A stretch of DNA of 40,040 nt from CBDCME01 sp965218865 (GTDB lineage Bacteria; Pseudomonadota; Alphaproteobacteria; JAAXGF01), in contig CBDCME010000006.1 in NCBI GenBank assembly GCA_965218865.1, positions 1 through 40,040 of the forward strand. The letters are read 5' to 3'. A model generated the notes under the pieces. The model was not told where the DNA came from. It was given only the letters and a program-made list of their open reading frames with translations, and did no database searches. Both the position numbers and the translations under genes were made by a program. Below are positions 38,958-40,040 of the stretch, in pieces (the first letter of the stretch is position 1; every line of letters begins with the position of its first letter).

Positions 38958-39905
38958 CTATGACCGCGCCGCGCTCGAAAGCCCGTTATCGGCAATCAAC
39001 GCCTTGTAGGTCAGCCTTTTCCCAATCCCACCGGCCAGCATGGATGCGATCCGGTCCATCGTGTGCCGCTCGCAAGAGCCCTGATTGAGCCGGAAGGCGA
39101 ATTCATCGACGTAACGGGGCAAGTGCTTGGGGCTGACGTGGTGATAGACGCCCTTCAAGCCGCGTTTCAGCACGGCCCACACGCTTTCAATGCCGTTGGT
39201 GTGAACGTCTCCGCGCACGAATTCCTCGGCGCTGTGGTTGACGGTTTCGTGCTTGTAGAGCGTGTCGCCCAGCCCGGAATACGACTTGTGATCGTCGGTG
39301 TGAAGCGTGGAACCCACTTGTACGTTCTCGTGAATGGGAGTTTGGACTCCCTCCTTACTGGTTTCTTCGATGGCCATGGCTACCGTGTTTCCGCCGCGCT
39401 GGCGCATCCCGAGCACCGGAGTTTTGCCACTGGGGCCGCCGCCGGGGTGAGACTTCTTGTTCTCGTGCTTGTTGCGTTCCTTGCCGCCAACATAGGTTTC
39501 GTCAATCTCGACGATGCCGGAAAGTGGCCCACCGGTGTCCTTGCAAGCCTCGCGCAGGCGTTGGAGCATGAACCATGCGGAAGGCTGCCGGATGCCTAGT
39601 TCCTTCGACAATTGCACAGACGATATGCCCTTCCGCGCAGTGACCAGCAGGTATTTCCCGTAAATCCACTTGTGAAGGGGTATATGCGAGCGCTCCATGA
39701 CGGTCTTGGTGCGCACGGTGAACACTTCCATGCAAGCGTTGCAGCGGTAGTAGCCGCCCTTCCGGGTGCCGATACGCTTGCGCTCACAGCAATGCGGGCA
39801 TTCGATGCCGTCCGGCCAACGTTGTTGCTCCATGTAGGCCCGGGCAGTATCTTGATCGGGAAACCGCTCGAACAATTGAATGAGGCTGATTGTGGATTTG
39901 CTCAT
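38958..39905 (-). CDS. IS1595-family transposase
   Basis: 315 residues. The N-terminal zinc ribbon is clear: CPHCCERKRIGTRKGGYYRC then NACMEVFTVRTKTV (two Cys pairs), followed by a helical DNA-binding part (GISSVQLSKELGIRQPSAWF) and the ISXO2-like catalytic domain: Asp in SGIVEIDETYVGGKERNKHE, Asp in LHTDDHKSYSGLGD, His/Asn and Glu in VHTNGIESVWAVLKRGLKGV, then YHHVSPKHLPRYVDEFAFRL. The YVGGKE and EF(A)FR(L)N signatures are diagnostic for IS1595. GGAGCGAG precedes the ATG at 39905. Intact, and it lies at the right end of the transposon, reading inward. Confidence 0.92.
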   Translation of the reverse strand: MSKSTISLIQLFERFPDQDTARAYMEQQRWPDGIECPHCCERKRIGTRKGGYYRCNACMEVFTVRTKTVMERSHIPLHKWIYGKYLLVTARKGISSVQLSKELGIRQPSAWFMLQRLREACKDTGGPLSGIVEIDETYVGGKERNKHENKKSHPGGGPSGKTPVLGMRQRGGNTVAMAIEETSKEGVQTPIHENVQVGSTLHTDDHKSYSGLGDTLYKHETVNHSAEEFVRGDVHTNGIESVWAVLKRGLKGVYHHVSPKHLPRYVDEFAFRLNQGSCERHTMDRIASMLAGGIGKRLTYKALIADNGLSSAARS

Positions 39906-39969
39906 GACTCGCTCCTTACGTTGGGGCCAAGTCTAAACGACGCACGTTGGAAAGTCAAGCGGATAAATC

Positions 39970-40018
39970 CCTGTGGATATGATGGACAAGGCTACCGCCT
40001 TGCCCACATCCCCACAGG
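39970..40018. repeat. imperfect inverted repeat at the right transposon end
   Basis: CCTGTGG, then CAAGGC, pairs around TACC with GCCTTG and CCACAGG. The left arm begins in the last bases of the transposon end, so the insertion lies at or inside a pre-existing palindrome. Confidence 0.5.
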
Positions 40019-40040
40019 CTCAACAACCGCAACAGGACGA

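Larger units (their letters stand above)
37035..39972. mobile_element. IS1595-type transposon with a metalloprotease passenger gene
   Basis: A 24-base sequence at 37035-37058 (AGGGATTTATCC then GCTTGACTTTCC) is repeated exactly, inverted, at 39949-39972. Between the two lie the passenger gene (37218-38648, plus), a cluster of hairpins, and the IS1595-family transposase (38958-39905, minus), whose start is 44 bases from the right end. The total of 2938 bp is about twice a simple IS of this family; members with passenger genes are known. I see no 8-bp target duplication outside the ends (left flank AAATCGTG, right flank GTGGATAT), so the exact outer limit, or the age of the insertion, is uncertain. 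Confidence 0.72.

Overview
The window looks like a high-GC alphaproteobacterial chromosome, probably Rhodospirillales-like. This is inferred from the trxB-lysR pair, the conserved small protein at 24936-25457, the PyrE/AarF/PepF/FadD/MoaB/PII set and the codon use; no rRNA or tRNA is present to settle it. It alternates short blocks of ordinary single-copy genes with dense mobile-DNA scars.

Layout. 1-3620: a broken nuclease-NACHT-type gene split by an IS256-family element, an IS630-family element and gene scraps. 3668-15268: mostly intact genes, namely a gamma-glutamylcyclotransferase-like protein, a DUF255 thioredoxin-fold protein with a DsbD-like tail, a DUF4258/HTH toxin-antitoxin locus whose toxin is split by a small repeat, pyrE, an AarF/ABC1 kinase, pepF, an acyl-CoA synthetase, a small secreted protein and a GGDEF protein. 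15554-20170: a second IS256 copy inside an IS1634-type transposase, a decayed leucine-rich-repeat gene, a second IS630 copy and a transposase scrap. 20951-26849: two arsenosugar-type glycosyltransferase-family genes, moaB, an ISAs1-family element whose transposase carries an N-terminal DruA-like (DUF4338) domain, a conserved hypothetical and a TPR protein. 27198-31843: an IS110 scrap, a frameshifted Sel1 gene, an atypical PII gene, an exported protein, trxB and lysR. 31943-32121: a strongly structured candidate small RNA. 32191-36669: another small repeat, a third IS630 copy, a truncated RTX gene and a two-nuclease gene interrupted by one in-frame amber codon. 37035-39972: an IS1595-type transposon with 24-bp inverted ends that carries a lipoprotein metalloprotease gene as passenger.

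Three repeat systems connect the blocks: full IS copies (IS256 x2, IS630 x3), a hairpin-rich MITE-like repeat of about 130-155 bp (x5, both orientations), and a repeat of about 108 bp (x2) that begins at the stop codon of the gene before it. Several insertions can be undone on paper: the IS256 copy in the IS1634 gene (8-bp duplication) and the MITE in the DUF4258 toxin (2-bp duplication) both restore a continuous reading frame.

The strongest leads are the DruA-like/ISAs1 fusion, the metalloprotease passenger of the IS1595-type transposon, the PD-(D/E)XK-PIN protein with its single amber codon, the MITE-split toxin, the multi-hairpin RNA, and a PII protein lacking Tyr51.
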